64,000 nt of DNA. Source: Ardenticatenaceae bacterium. GTDB taxonomy: Bacteria; Chloroflexota; Anaerolineae; Promineifilales; Promineifilaceae. The notes under the pieces are model-generated. The model had not been told where the DNA came from, ran no database searches, and saw nothing but the letters and a program-made list of their open reading frames with translations. The stretch spans positions 62,001 to 126,000 of the forward strand of contig JACKBN010000011.1 of assembly GCA_020634565.1 (NCBI GenBank), given 5' to 3'. Positions 15,001-25,084 of the stretch are shown piece by piece (position 1 is the first letter of the stretch; each line of letters starts with the position of its first letter). A program made the position numbers and the translations under genes.

Positions 15001-16105
15001 TTACTGCGCCGCCTGGGCTTCCAGCCAGACCGTCTCAAACTCGTCGATGAAGTAACTGGCAAACTCTGGATCATGCACGATGAGCACGTTTTCATCGTTG
15101 CGGCTGTTGGCGTTTTCGCTGAAGTTAAACGAGCCAAAAATGACGGTGTTGCGATCAATGATGAACACTTTGTGATGCATCACCTGGGGGTTGCCATCTT
15201 GAAGGACCGCCACGTTGGCCAGTCGCGCCTCCGACAAAATAGGATAGTAGCTAAACGGCGTGTCGGAACCGACGCGCTCAAAAACGCCGCGCACAATCAC
15301 ACCGGCATCTCCCCGGCCCAGCAGCGCTTCGCCAATTTGCTCATCGGTGAAAGAGAAGGCCAGGAACAGGATTTCGCTCTGGGCGCTGGCCACGCGCCGA
15401 GAAATGATCCGGCTAATCTCTTTTTCCGAGCCAAAATAGTTTTCTACCTCAATGCCGCCAATGGAGAGCGATTCGTTGGGTGTGTTTTGCGGGGAATCGG
15501 GGCCGAACTGCTGATCGTTGTACATCTCGTCCATTTCGGCCGTGTAGTTGGCTGCCAGCCGCGGCGAGCTGAGGCGCACAATGTTGTTATTGTTGCAGTA
15601 GACGCCGTTGGTGGTGAAGTTCATCGAGCCCATCCAGGTGGTACGGCCGTCTATCACCACAAACTTGTTATGCATGAAGCTGGATCGCTTGTCTCTCTAC
15701 CACGCTGATGCCGTTGCGCCGCAGCCGGTTAATGCTGCTCTGCGAGGCATTGTCCGTATCCGTCACCACGCGCACTTCCACGCCACGCGCCTCCAAATCA
15801 ATCAGCGCCTGCACAATCGGTTCCGCATCCAAATCAAAAGCCGCTACGTCCACGCGCACTTCGGCCGTGAGAATGTCGTTGGCAATGTCTTCATCCAGCC
15901 CGCCGACACGTTCTGCCTCTGGCGGGCAAGTGGGATTGGTGAAATAAATCTCGTACCAATCAGCCGGTGCCGAGACATCCGGCACGGGATCAAGAATGGG
16001 ATCGCCTTCATCCAAGCCAAACTGCTTCAAAAAATCTTGCCCAAAAACAACTGACAATACAGCCAAAATCAGCACGAGAATCGCGCCACCCGCTTTTTTG
16101 TTCAT
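15001..16105 (-). pseudogene. Phospholipase D-like protein, frameshifted
   Basis: Two overlapping readings together give one PLD-family protein of about 367 residues. The first half (start complement of 16105, SD AAGGAAG, membrane anchor AILVLILAVLSVVFG) contains DILTAEVRVDVAAFDL and GVEVRVVTDTDN. The second half carries both HKD motifs, MHNKFVVIDGRTTWMGSMNF and MHHKVFIIDRNTVIFGSFNF. The frame changes inside a TCTCTCT run at 15692-15698; removing one base would read VVEDKRSSFMHNKFVVID. This is either a real frameshift or a consensus error. Similar proteins are exported nucleases or lipases. Confidence 0.85.
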
Positions 16106-16122
16106 TAAGCTTCCTTTTTGTG

Positions 16123-16179
16123 AGACCTGACAGGTTTTCATTGGCTGAAACAGCCTCCCGAACAAAACCTGTCAGGTCT
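16123..16179. repeat. Inverted repeat AGACCTGACAGGTTTT / AAAACCTGTCAGGTCT
   Basis: Perfect 16-bp arms (16123-16138, 16164-16179) with a 25-bp loop. It overlaps the stop codon of the DUF5946-like gene, so one arm encodes its last residues Q-T-stop. It is a relative of the element at 1183-1238. Confidence 0.8.
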
Positions 16180-16633
16180 GAATATCGTTGTGAACGGATT
16201 CGGCCCAGGCCCGAACATCGGCACAATACATTTCTGCATTGCCCAGCCGCACATCCAGAATGGTTTTGCGCCAATGCCAGGTGGGAGGCGGCATTGGCTC
16301 GCCTTTTACCATGCTGAATGACTTGTGCTGCATTTGCTTTTGGAGCAGCTCTCGCATTCTTGTTGGGGAAATGCCTTCCAGGAGAAATCGCCCCAGCAGC
16401 TGCTTCATGGCTTGCCAGCCCGCCGCCGAAAGCTGGCTGGGATGCTGCAACATGTAAGCGAGGACTGTGAAATGGTGCACCTGTGCGTACGCCGGATTGG
16501 GATATTCCAGCGCCAGGCACGCATGGTAGCGGTCGGTACAGGTTTCAGCACCGTTGGCTGGCGCGCCACATTCGGGGCAAGGGGTGAGAGGACCAGTTTG
16601 GGGCATGAAGGAAGGGCGGCGCTCAGGCGGCAT
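16172..16633 (-). CDS. DUF5946-like protein
   Basis: The 153-residue product begins with a zinc-ribbon-like CPECGAPANGAETC. Then come a YHACLALEYPNP segment and HHFTVLAYMLQHPSQLS, the pattern I associate with DUF5946. Function unknown. It overlaps the end of the upstream gene (16623-17075) by 11 bp, so the two are probably translated from one message. Its last two codons and stop lie within an inverted repeat. Confidence 0.6.
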   Translation of the reverse strand: MPPERRPSFMPQTGPLTPCPECGAPANGAETCTDRYHACLALEYPNPAYAQVHHFTVLAYMLQHPSQLSAAGWQAMKQLLGRFLLEGISPTRMRELLQKQMQHKSFSMVKGEPMPPPTWHWRKTILDVRLGNAEMYCADVRAWAESVHNDIQT

Positions 16634-17075
16634 CTGTCTGGATGAGTTCCAGCAAATATTGAAAGGCAGCGTCGCGGTCTTCGATTTCGCGGGCCTGATT
16701 AAACTGGCTGACGCGCCGCAAATTTTCGGGGCGCAGCGGCTGGTTGGTAAGCCAGCGCAGATTTTTCAGTACGCGGGTCATTGTATCATCGACCAGGTCA
16801 AATTCCGGCGGCTTGCCAATCGTGCCGATGAGATCGTTTACGCCAGCCATGATGAGGCGTACGGCCATACTGTCCTTTTCAAGCAGTGGGTTGGCATCTT
16901 CATCGGGGAGGCGTTGGCTGTGAACGGCCGTTTGCTCCACCTGCGCCATGCCCCAATTCAGCAGCCGCTCCGCCTGCTCATCCACCAAATTGCTGCGCCA
17001 GCCCGGTTCATCCACAATTGGGGCAAACCAGCGCCGCAGCCGTGTCCGTACAATGTCAGAAGGTGTTGATTGCAT
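16623..17075 (-). CDS. Hypothetical protein
   Basis: A 150-residue, mostly helical soluble protein beginning MQSTPSDIVRTRLRRWFAPI, with a C-terminal REIEDRDAAFQYLLELIQ helix. I recognise no domain. ATG at the complement of 17075 is preferred over a TTG three codons upstream. It is the first gene of a two-gene unit with the DUF5946-like gene and lies just downstream of the inverted repeat at 17088. Confidence 0.65.
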   Translation of the reverse strand: MQSTPSDIVRTRLRRWFAPIVDEPGWRSNLVDEQAERLLNWGMAQVEQTAVHSQRLPDEDANPLLEKDSMAVRLIMAGVNDLIGTIGKPPEFDLVDDTMTRVLKNLRWLTNQPLRPENLRRVSQFNQAREIEDRDAAFQYLLELIQTDAA

Positions 17076-17087
17076 AAAATTCAATTT

Positions 17088-17150
17088 TGTAGCCGCGGAT
17101 TCTTTCCGCGCTGAATGAACACTTGAACGCGGAAAGAATCCGCGGCTACA
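17088..17150. repeat. Perfect 23-bp inverted repeat
   Basis: The arms 17088-17110 (TGTAGCCGCGGATTC...) and 17128-17150 are exact complements over 23 bp with a 17-bp loop. It sits between the end of the HerA-like gene and the start of the next minus-strand gene, where it would make a very stable transcript hairpin. Confidence 0.85.
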
Positions 17151-17152
17151 GT

Positions 17153-19675
17153 TTATTCTTGGGTAAAACCAGGCAATAAAATGAAATCATCATCTACCTG
17201 GACGATGTGGTGCGGCAACCAGGCCACGCCGAAAAGCCGGGTACTGATATTGCTTTTGGCTGGCGTCACAGGAATCGTGGTCATGTCCTGGGCGATGGCT
17301 TCCCATTTGGCCTGGATTTCTTGCAGCACTTCTTCCGCTTCATCTTCCAGCTCGGCGATTTCCTTCTGGTAATCGGCAATCTGGTCCTTTGACTCTTCGA
17401 TGTCAGCTTTGGCTTTGGCCGTCATGCGCCGTTTGGTCATGGAGGAGGAAACGCTGCGCCGCCGCTTGCTGAACAGGCTAAACAGCGTCTCGGCGTGGGT
17501 CACCGCTTCTTCCCGCTTGCGCTGATCGTATTCAGCCTCATCTTCGGCCAGCTCGCGCTCTTCCTTTTTCAACTTGTCTTCCAAGGCGTCGATTTTCTTT
17601 TCGTACTGCTCGGCCACCTTTTTGCACTCTGCTTCGGACGCTTCTTTGCCCGCGCTAGAGCACTGCTTGGCAAATTCCTGGATCGAGATGTTTGGACCGC
17701 CGTAAATTTTGAGTTCTTCGTTGGCTTTTACCTCGATTTCCAGCTCGCGGTAAATCCACTCCTCAAAATCTTTTTTCATGGCGGAAACGGTTGTGGCATC
17801 GTTCAGTGGCGCTTCGAGCAGTTCAAAACGGCCGTCTCGCAGCGGCACCCGGTCCAATTGGCGATCATCAATCGGCTCGGACTCGAAATCTTGCCAGCGC
17901 ACCACACCCCGACGATCTGGTTCAGGCACAACGGCCGTTTGCCACACCTCATGGTCCAAATTGTAACGACGGTTGCTAAAGCTCACGCTCGCCTGGGCCA
18001 GCAGCACGGGCCGGTACAAAATGCCTGCGGCTTGGGCCGATGTGGGGAGGGAACGGCCGTCTCGCTTGGCCGCTTCGCTCATGGTCAAATTTTGTGGTAA
18101 GAAAAACTCCTCCGTCCGCCCCGGCACGGCCGGTTTGGATGCCTCACCGGGCAATTCAGGAGATTGGAGACTGGAGACTGGAGATTGGGTTTCTTTTAGC
18201 GCAGGTGTCGTCCCGGCAAGTTTCTCACTGCCCACTGATGACTGATCACCGATTACTGATAACTGCTCACCAGCTCCCGCCAGCGCATTCAAAGCCGGAA
18301 TCTGGTCCCGCGTGACTGGCCCGGCCAGGTAGTTCATCGCCCAGCGCGTTTGGAAGAGGGAGGGCTGCTTGTCGTGCACATTGCGCAGCAGGAAAACCCG
18401 CTTGCCCAGCGCGGAGATCAAATCATCATACACGCGCCGGTCGAAGCCGCCGCTGGCTGCCGTGGTCAGGCCATCCAGCAGGCGCGCTTTGTCTTGTTCC
18501 GTGCCCAGTTTGCCGATGAACCAGGTACCCGCATTGGACAGCGCCTTGTAATCCACATCCACCGGATTTTGCGTGGCCAGCACCATGCCCACGCCAAACG
18601 CGCGTGCCTGCTTCAACATGCGCAGCATCGGCTCTTTGCTGGGCGGGTTGGCGGTGGGCGGCAGGTAGCCAAAAATCTCGTCAAAGTAGACCAGAGCACG
18701 CAGCGTGGTGCTGCCCTTCTGCGCCCGCATCCACGACTCCACGGCCGAATAGAGCAAGGTCACAAAAAACATCCGCTCGGCTTCGGAGAGGTGGGCAATG
18801 TAGAAAATGGTGTGTCGCGGACGGCCGTCTGGCGTGTACAGCAGCTCGGCTACATCCAATGGCTCACCCTCGATCCAGGCTTGAAAGGCGGGTGAAGCTA
18901 AAATGTTGTTCAGCATCATCGCCAGTTCAAAGCGATCTTTTTCGGGGAAGAAGGTGTTCACGTCAAACACGCCTAGCTTGGTAAACGGCGGCGCTTGCGT
19001 CTGCATGATGAGTGACGCTAAATCGAGGTCTTGCCCCTGACTCCAGGCGTGCTCAAAAATGTTGGCCAGCAAAATGTGCTCCCGCGCCCGCACCGGGTCG
19101 ATGTCGCGCAGCCCCACCAGCCCCAGTAAGGCGGTGACGGTGCCAGAGATTTTCTCGCGCAGCAGTTCGCGGTTGTTTTCCCAGGGGATATTTGGCGCTT
19201 TGAGCGAGGCCAAAATGGAGACGGGCAGCCCTGCGTCGGAACCGGGGGTGTAGATGGCAAATTGGGCAGCATCTTGCAGTTTTTGAATGCGTTCGGGGGT
19301 GATCTCCCAATCGGCTAAACCGTTGCGCCAGAGAGCGGCCGTTTCTTCTGCGGCTTGCTCTACGGTTTTCCCCTCGCGCCGCGCTTCGTTGGCATTCACC
19401 CACGGCTGGAAGTCCGCCGGGGCCAGGTCGGGGAAGTGCATCAGCGCGTTGGTGATGTCCCCCTTGGGGTCGATCATCAGCGCCGGGACTTTGTTTAGGG
19501 CTGCCTCTTCCAGCAAATCCAGGCAAAGGCCCGTTTTGCCGGAACCGGTCATGCCCACGACCACGGCATGCGTCACCAAATCGTCCGGATCGTACAGCAG
19601 CGGTTGCTCTGTTTTTTCGTTTGTTTTCGCGTCTACAACGCGACCTAAGTAGAATTTTCCATCGGTGTCTAGCAT
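17153..19675 (-). CDS. HerA/FtsK-like P-loop ATPase with coiled coil
   Basis: The 840-residue protein starts with an OB-like strand segment and a Walker A VGMTGSGKTG at residues 40-49 followed by MIDPKGD. The Walker B region is ALVYFDEIFGYLPP near residue 330 and the sensor region ATQNPVDVDYKAL follows. These mark the HerA-like DNA-translocase superfamily used by DUF853-type helicases. Residues 468-505 are a low-complexity linker encoded by repeat DNA. After it come a beta-rich part, a long charged coiled coil (KKIDALEDKLKKEERELAED) and a C-terminal RRMTAKAKADIEESKDQIAD helix. No HerA-associated nuclease gene is adjacent. Confidence 0.8.
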   Translation of the reverse strand: MLDTDGKFYLGRVVDAKTNEKTEQPLLYDPDDLVTHAVVVGMTGSGKTGLCLDLLEEAALNKVPALMIDPKGDITNALMHFPDLAPADFQPWVNANEARREGKTVEQAAEETAALWRNGLADWEITPERIQKLQDAAQFAIYTPGSDAGLPVSILASLKAPNIPWENNRELLREKISGTVTALLGLVGLRDIDPVRAREHILLANIFEHAWSQGQDLDLASLIMQTQAPPFTKLGVFDVNTFFPEKDRFELAMMLNNILASPAFQAWIEGEPLDVAELLYTPDGRPRHTIFYIAHLSEAERMFFVTLLYSAVESWMRAQKGSTTLRALVYFDEIFGYLPPTANPPSKEPMLRMLKQARAFGVGMVLATQNPVDVDYKALSNAGTWFIGKLGTEQDKARLLDGLTTAASGGFDRRVYDDLISALGKRVFLLRNVHDKQPSLFQTRWAMNYLAGPVTRDQIPALNALAGAGEQLSVIGDQSSVGSEKLAGTTPALKETQSPVSSLQSPELPGEASKPAVPGRTEEFFLPQNLTMSEAAKRDGRSLPTSAQAAGILYRPVLLAQASVSFSNRRYNLDHEVWQTAVVPEPDRRGVVRWQDFESEPIDDRQLDRVPLRDGRFELLEAPLNDATTVSAMKKDFEEWIYRELEIEVKANEELKIYGGPNISIQEFAKQCSSAGKEASEAECKKVAEQYEKKIDALEDKLKKEERELAEDEAEYDQRKREEAVTHAETLFSLFSKRRRSVSSSMTKRRMTAKAKADIEESKDQIADYQKEIAELEDEAEEVLQEIQAKWEAIAQDMTTIPVTPAKSNISTRLFGVAWLPHHIVQVDDDFILLPGFTQE
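18160..18272. repeat. GGAGATT and GATTACT word repeats inside the HerA-like gene
   Basis: GAGATTGGAGACTGGAGACT and, further on, CACCGATTACTGATAACTG are the same words that make intergenic hairpins elsewhere, here read in frame as the linker SVIGDQSSVG...SPVSSLQSPE. The reading frame stays open across the insertion. Confidence 0.7.
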
Positions 19676-19746
19676 GATTTCGCCTCCGGTTCCAGTTTAC
19701 CGCAAGTTACAGATGTGTCTACTGAAAAGTGGCAAAATTGTGGGGT

Positions 19747-20175
19747 TTAAACGCTGGTTGTTGGGCTGGAACGGCCGCTGCGCCGCGCAATAAAGGTGCC
19801 CAACGGTGCCGCCACCAGAAAAGCCAACCCGCCAGAGATGAGTAGGCTGCCCAGCATGAGGATGCCCATCCAGTAAAATGCAAAGTCGGGGCTGCCTTCA
19901 CGTACCACGGTGCCATCGGAATTCAGACAGCGCATTTCGTAGCCGATGGCTGGTTCTTCGTTGCCAAATTCGTCGGTGCTGGTGGTTTGAAAGGTGATGA
20001 CTTCGGCGCTGCTGTTTTCTGGGCAGAGATATGGCCCTATGATGTTGGCCATGGTCTCAGCGCCCATGAGGGTGCCGATCACTACCGCCATCGGGCAGAG
20101 GCAAAGGGAGACAAGCCCAAATGCTAAAATCCAGATCAGGCACCCAGATGTGGTGCCAACGGCCGTTGCTTTCAT
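19747..20175 (-). CDS. Two-segment membrane protein, hypothetical
   Basis: A 142-residue protein with one membrane segment near residues 12-36 and another near 100-130. Between them is an extracytoplasmic part with cysteines (YLCPENS, EMRCLNS). No family recognised. It starts at the complement of 20175 and ends in a short Arg/Ser tail. The 71-bp gap to the HerA-like gene would allow co-transcription. Confidence 0.65.
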   Translation of the reverse strand: MKATAVGTTSGCLIWILAFGLVSLCLCPMAVVIGTLMGAETMANIIGPYLCPENSSAEVITFQTTSTDEFGNEEPAIGYEMRCLNSDGTVVREGSPDFAFYWMGILMLGSLLISGGLAFLVAAPLGTFIARRSGRSSPTTSV

Positions 20176-20450
20176 GGTTGGTTTTCCTTACGTGTTGGGG
20201 GAGCCAGACGGCCGTATTTTGCAGACCGTCCCAAAATTAAAATGATAAAAAGAAACCCGGCAGCCAGATTTTCGTTGCGCTTGCACCCAAAAGCATCGGG
20301 ATACTCATGGGCTTGCCTTGTGCTCCCTCTTTAAAACAGCGATTTTTATCACAATTTTATGAGAATGTTATCATTAAATTCGCTGCTTTAAGTTATGCTG
20401 TAAACATCCCTGAACAATATGCAACGACAATTTGCATAAGGAAATTAGTG

Positions 20451-23345
20451 ATGAAGTATTTCTCGACTGAAACATTGCGCATACCGCTTATTTATGCCCT
20501 GTTTGGCCTGGTGTGGATATTGGTGTCTGACCAGGTGCTGCTTATATTGGTGCCAGACGTGGATGCTTTGGTGCAGTGGCAAACGTACAAAGGTTGGCTG
20601 TATGTTACGCTGAGCACGTTAATCATTTTTTGGCTGGTGACCCGATTTGATCAGCAAAGCAAGGCGGCCAAAGCTGCCCTGGCCGACAGTGAAAAAAGAT
20701 ACCGCCTGCTTTTTAATAACAATCCGCTGCCGATGTGGGTGTACGATTTGGAAACGCTGTCGTTTCTGGAAGTGAACGATGCGGCCGTTGCGGAATACGG
20801 ATATTCACGCGCTGAATTTTTGAAGCAAACCATTAAGGATATCCGGCCCAGCGAAGATGTGCCGCTGCTTGTGGAAGATGTGCTCAGGACCACGGCACCG
20901 CTTAATTTTGCGGGCGAGTGGCGGCACCAACGTAAGAATGACACGGTGTTTCCCGTGGAAATTGTGTCGCATGCTGTGGTTTATAACGGCCGTTCCTCCC
21001 GCTTGGTTGTGGCCAAAGATCTTTCGGTGCAAAAGCGTATCGAAATTGAGAAAAACAAGATCTTTCAGCGCAATCAGGCCTTGGTAGAGGCGCTCGGGGA
21101 AATCGTGTATGAATGGTTTCCTGAGGAAAATGTGGTGAGATGGGAGGGCCAATACGAACGTATTCTCGGTTATTCTTTAGCGCAGATGGGAAGCGATGCC
21201 GAAAGCTGGAACGCTAAAATTCATCCAGATGATCTGCCAGTTGTAAATCGGGTAATTGAAGTCGCGCTGGTGCAAAAACAGGATTGGAGTGTGGAATACC
21301 GCTTTTTGCAGGCAGACGGCTCTTACCGCTGGGTGCTGGATCGGGGCGTTACCATTTATGATGACCAGGATGATCTGGAAAAAGTGATTGGCGTCATTAT
21401 GGACATCCAGACCCTTAAGCAAACCCTGGCCGCCCTGCAATCGAGTGAAGAACGTTTCCGTAAAGCCATCGAATTTGCTCCGTTCCCCATTCTCATTCAT
21501 GCGGAAGATGGTGAAGTGCTGGCTATCAGCCAAACCTGGCTGGATATTACCGGCTACGCACAGGAAGAAATTTCTACCATTGATAAGTGGACGCAACTGG
21601 CTTATGGACCAGAAAAAAACCGGGTGGTGGCCACCATTGAGCGCCTTTATGGCGGGGAAGGCCGGGTAGACGAAGGAGAATTTCGTGTCACGTGTAAGGA
21701 TGGCTCAGAGCGCATTTGGGCGTTCGGGTCTACACCGTTGGGGCGTTTGCCAGACGGCCGTTACAGTGCCATCAGCATTGCCGTAGATGTTACAGAACGC
21801 CGCGAAGCAGAAAAACAGCTCCATCTGCAAAGCAGCGCTCTTAATGCGGCCGCCAACGGTATTGTGGTAACCGACACGCAAGGCAATGTTGAATGGGCCA
21901 ACCCCGCCTTTACCGAGCTCACCGGCTACACGCTGTCCGAAGCGCTGGGCAAAAACCCCCGAGATCTGGTGAAATCCGGTGAGCATGATAGAGCGTTTTT
22001 CCAAGACCTGTGGGAGACCATTCTAAGCGGCAATGTGTGGCGCGGTGAGTTGGTCAACAAGCGCAAAGACGGCACTCTTTACGTGGAAGAAGAAGCGATT
22101 ACGCCTGTCTTTAATGAAGCGGGCGAGATCACCCACTTTATTGCCATCAAGCAAGACATTACCAGGCGTAAGGAGGCGGAGAAAGAACGGGAGCAATTCC
22201 ATCGTCAGGAGCGATTGGCTGCTTTAGGGCAGCTGGCAGCGGGCATTGCGCATGATTTCAATAACTTGATGGCCGTCATTTTGCTGTATTCACAGCTTTT
22301 GGCGCGCTCCACGCAGCTCAACCCCAAAGAGCAGAATCAGCTGGCCACCATTAGCCAGCAGGCCAAGCGGGCGGCCCGCCTCATTGAACAGATTCTGGAC
22401 TTTAGTCGGCGGGCGGTGTTTGAGAAACGGCCGTTAGACCTGCTCGTTCTGCTCAAAGAGGAAGTCAAACTGCTGCAGCGTACCCTGCCAGAAAGTATTG
22501 AAATTGATCTGGTGCATGAGGCAAGCAATTATGTGATTTTGGCTGACCTGACACGCATTGAGCAAACCATCATGAATTTGGCGTTTAATGCCCGCGATGC
22601 CTTACCAAATGGTGGTCGTCTGCAATTTTCGTTGTCACATAGGCAAATAGAGGCGGGGCAAGCTGTGCCGGTGGCGGGTATGAAGCCCGGCCATTGGATC
22701 GCGCTGTCGGTGATGGACACGGGCACGGGAATCGATCCCAATGTGATGAATCATATTTTTGAGCCGTTTGTGACCACGAAAGAGCCAGGCAAAGGGACGG
22801 GGCTGGGATTGTCGCAGGTGCAGGGTATTGTGGCGCAACACGGTGGCTTTATTGACGTGCGCAGCCGGATTAATGAGGGTACGACCTTTGATATTTTTCT
22901 GCCGGCTTTGCTGACTGAAGTTGATGAACCGGTGACGCCGCTGCCGCAAACGGCCGTTTCGGGTCAGGGGCAGCGGCTGTTGGTGATTGAAGATGAACCG
23001 GCCCTGCGTAGCGCTTTGGTAGACAGCCTCACTCTGTGGCGGTACGAGGTGCTGGAAGCGGCCAATGGTGAGGACGCGCTGGCGATGCTTCAGGCGGGAA
23101 CGGCCGTTGATCTCATCATCAGCGATATGATTATGCCGAAGATGGGCGGGCTGACCTTTGCCCAAACGCTGCGCGAACTGGGTCTAACTGCCCCCATCAT
23201 TTTTATCACCGGGCATCCCTTGAACATGAGCCGCAGACAGCTTCGGGCGCTGGGCGTTACCAACGTCTTGCCCAAGCCGATGACGCCAACCCAGTTAAGC
23301 GAATCTATTGCGGCTGCCCTGAGCCAAACGGCCGCAGGCGAGTAA
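20451..23345 (+). CDS. Hybrid sensor histidine kinase with four PAS domains and C-terminal receiver
   Basis: The 964-residue kinase has two N-terminal membrane segments (about 12-33 and 48-66), then four PAS-like domains: first near 80-195 (ADSEKRYRLLFNNNPLPMW), second near 205-325, third near 330-450 (SSEERFRKAIEFAPFPILI), fourth near 460-580 (AANGIVVTDTQGNVEWANPA). HisKA follows with His601 in AAGIAHDFNNLMAVI, then an HATPase with NARDALPNGG, DTGTGID and GKGTGLGLSQV. A receiver domain ends the protein with phospho-acceptor Asp892 (IISDMIMPKMGG). ATG 20451 follows AAGGAAATTAGTG. No output regulator is adjacent, so signal transfer must go to a distant partner. Confidence 0.92.
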   Translation: MKYFSTETLRIPLIYALFGLVWILVSDQVLLILVPDVDALVQWQTYKGWLYVTLSTLIIFWLVTRFDQQSKAAKAALADSEKRYRLLFNNNPLPMWVYDLETLSFLEVNDAAVAEYGYSRAEFLKQTIKDIRPSEDVPLLVEDVLRTTAPLNFAGEWRHQRKNDTVFPVEIVSHAVVYNGRSSRLVVAKDLSVQKRIEIEKNKIFQRNQALVEALGEIVYEWFPEENVVRWEGQYERILGYSLAQMGSDAESWNAKIHPDDLPVVNRVIEVALVQKQDWSVEYRFLQADGSYRWVLDRGVTIYDDQDDLEKVIGVIMDIQTLKQTLAALQSSEERFRKAIEFAPFPILIHAEDGEVLAISQTWLDITGYAQEEISTIDKWTQLAYGPEKNRVVATIERLYGGEGRVDEGEFRVTCKDGSERIWAFGSTPLGRLPDGRYSAISIAVDVTERREAEKQLHLQSSALNAAANGIVVTDTQGNVEWANPAFTELTGYTLSEALGKNPRDLVKSGEHDRAFFQDLWETILSGNVWRGELVNKRKDGTLYVEEEAITPVFNEAGEITHFIAIKQDITRRKEAEKEREQFHRQERLAALGQLAAGIAHDFNNLMAVILLYSQLLARSTQLNPKEQNQLATISQQAKRAARLIEQILDFSRRAVFEKRPLDLLVLLKEEVKLLQRTLPESIEIDLVHEASNYVILADLTRIEQTIMNLAFNARDALPNGGRLQFSLSHRQIEAGQAVPVAGMKPGHWIALSVMDTGTGIDPNVMNHIFEPFVTTKEPGKGTGLGLSQVQGIVAQHGGFIDVRSRINEGTTFDIFLPALLTEVDEPVTPLPQTAVSGQGQRLLVIEDEPALRSALVDSLTLWRYEVLEAANGEDALAMLQAGTAVDLIISDMIMPKMGGLTFAQTLRELGLTAPIIFITGHPLNMSRRQLRALGVTNVLPKPMTPTQLSESIAAALSQTAAGE

Positions 23346-23414
23346 GTAAATCTGGACTATTTTTAGGCTGCCGGTGCTTAAAAATGATTCAAAACGGTCC
23401 ACTCTTTAATTCGA

Positions 23415-24905
23415 TTATCCAGCGCACCAACCTACGTACACATCTTCAAATGCGGCTTCGTCTAGCTGCATCGTGTCCTCACCCTGGCGGAATACAATGT
23501 TTTCCAGCCGGATGGTTGTTTGGAAGCCCTCACCTGCGCAGGATTCTTCAGGCACGGTGCCATTCACGGTGATGGTGAGCGTGCCGCTTTCAGCCAGCCA
23601 GATAGATTGTGGCTCCGCTTCCGGCCCTACATCATTGCAGTAGGGGAATTCGCCCAGATCGTACACACGCCCACCAAATAGATCAATTTTGACCGTGATT
23701 TCCTCCGGGTAATCGGCAATTTGCAGCGTGGTTGGCTCTGCCGAGAGTGAAAAATCGGGCGCGGGGATAAACACGGTTAAAAATTCCGAGACGGCCTCGT
23801 CATTGTTGGCTTTGTAGACGAAGATGCTGCCGCAGCCCTGGTTGTTCCCTTCGTAAACCAGGCCAGGTGTGAGGGGATCGGTGGTGCTGCTGCCCGTTTG
23901 CCACAGCTCCCGCACGCGTTGCTGGACGTCTGTCATGGTTTCGGTATCGGCTATCAGGGTGTCAAAGGCGAGTTGGGCAGTACGGCCGTTAACGGCCGTA
24001 AATTGCTCATCAACCTCACCGTTAATATCTAGCACCAGAGTGGAGACGGTGGGGATATGGTAAATGATGGCTCCGCCTATCCAGTCGGCGATGGGGTCTG
24101 GCGTGGTGAAGAGAACGGCCGTTTCCTCATCCAGCATCCACACCAGCTCAGGGTCAAAAGTGTCGAGATAGCAGCGTACATCTTCCGGGGTGAAGACACC
24201 CTGGCCGCCAGCGGCGCAGCCTAAAACTTGCGCTTCGCCATCTTCTCCCACAGCCAGTTGGCTGCGAATTTCAGCCAACGTCAGGGAGGTTAGCCCATCG
24301 CTGCTAGCAAAGGTGCCATCTGGCTGAGCCAGCAAGAGGGAAGAGCCAAAGTGGTCAAACGGCCGTAAGATAGGGCGTCGTTCTCCACCTTGCCAGGCCA
24401 ACTCACGCGCCACAACAAGAGCCACGGCCTGATCGCCCACGGCAAATGGCGAGGCCGCCGCATCATCTAACGGGCTGTACCCAACCTGCGTCAGAACCAG
24501 TTCGGCCTGATCCAGATCTAACTGTTGCTGAAGTATTTCTTCTATGGTCAGATGGATTTGGAAATAGGGCAGCGCATCCTGGTAAAATTCGCCGCTGTCC
24601 TGGTTGAAGCAAGTATGGCTAATGGCCGAGATTGTGCCCAACACAATCAGGTCAGACTCGGCCAATTGGGTGGCAATAGGCGTTTCTGAATAGCTAAATT
24701 CAATTAGGGGCGCATTGCCCGGTATTTCAATTGTTTTATCGAGGCAGTTGCTGCTCGGATCTTCGGCTAATTCATTTTCTACAGTTGCCGCTTCAGGCTC
24801 ATTTGGGTCGGTTGTTGGCGGTACGCAGCCACTTACTATCAGGATTGACAGTAGACAAAAAAGCAACCCTATCTTGCGGAATTTTGCATCACCCTGTTTC
24901 ACCAT
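23415..24905 (-). CDS. Lipoprotein of unknown function
   Basis: The 496-residue product has a signal region and lipobox LIVSGC near residue 27, then an acidic Pro/Thr linker. The middle contains TQLAESDLIVLGTISAISHT and SPFAVGDQAVALVVARE, a pattern seen in secreted proteins that track 'AESDLIV' segments. The C-terminal part is beta-rich with several cysteines (GCGSIFVYKAN, EFPYCNDV, ESCAGEGF, VGWCAG). I cannot assign a domain. Convergent with the upstream kinase gene. Confidence 0.7.
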   Translation of the reverse strand: MVKQGDAKFRKIGLLFCLLSILIVSGCVPPTTDPNEPEAATVENELAEDPSSNCLDKTIEIPGNAPLIEFSYSETPIATQLAESDLIVLGTISAISHTCFNQDSGEFYQDALPYFQIHLTIEEILQQQLDLDQAELVLTQVGYSPLDDAAASPFAVGDQAVALVVARELAWQGGERRPILRPFDHFGSSLLLAQPDGTFASSDGLTSLTLAEIRSQLAVGEDGEAQVLGCAAGGQGVFTPEDVRCYLDTFDPELVWMLDEETAVLFTTPDPIADWIGGAIIYHIPTVSTLVLDINGEVDEQFTAVNGRTAQLAFDTLIADTETMTDVQQRVRELWQTGSSTTDPLTPGLVYEGNNQGCGSIFVYKANNDEAVSEFLTVFIPAPDFSLSAEPTTLQIADYPEEITVKIDLFGGRVYDLGEFPYCNDVGPEAEPQSIWLAESGTLTITVNGTVPEESCAGEGFQTTIRLENIVFRQGEDTMQLDEAAFEDVYVGWCAG

Positions 24906-25084
24906 TATTTTCTCCTATCGTCTGCCAGCAAAGTTAAAAATGAGCCACGCAGCCAGAAAGCTGGCAATGGCGCCCACAGTTAGGAAACGTTTGGGTTGTA
25001 AGAAAAGTTCCAGTCAATTTTTAGAGGGATTTTGGGGAAGAAAGCGGAGGGTCGGCCGAACGGCCGTTTGCCAAAGTGACTTGT

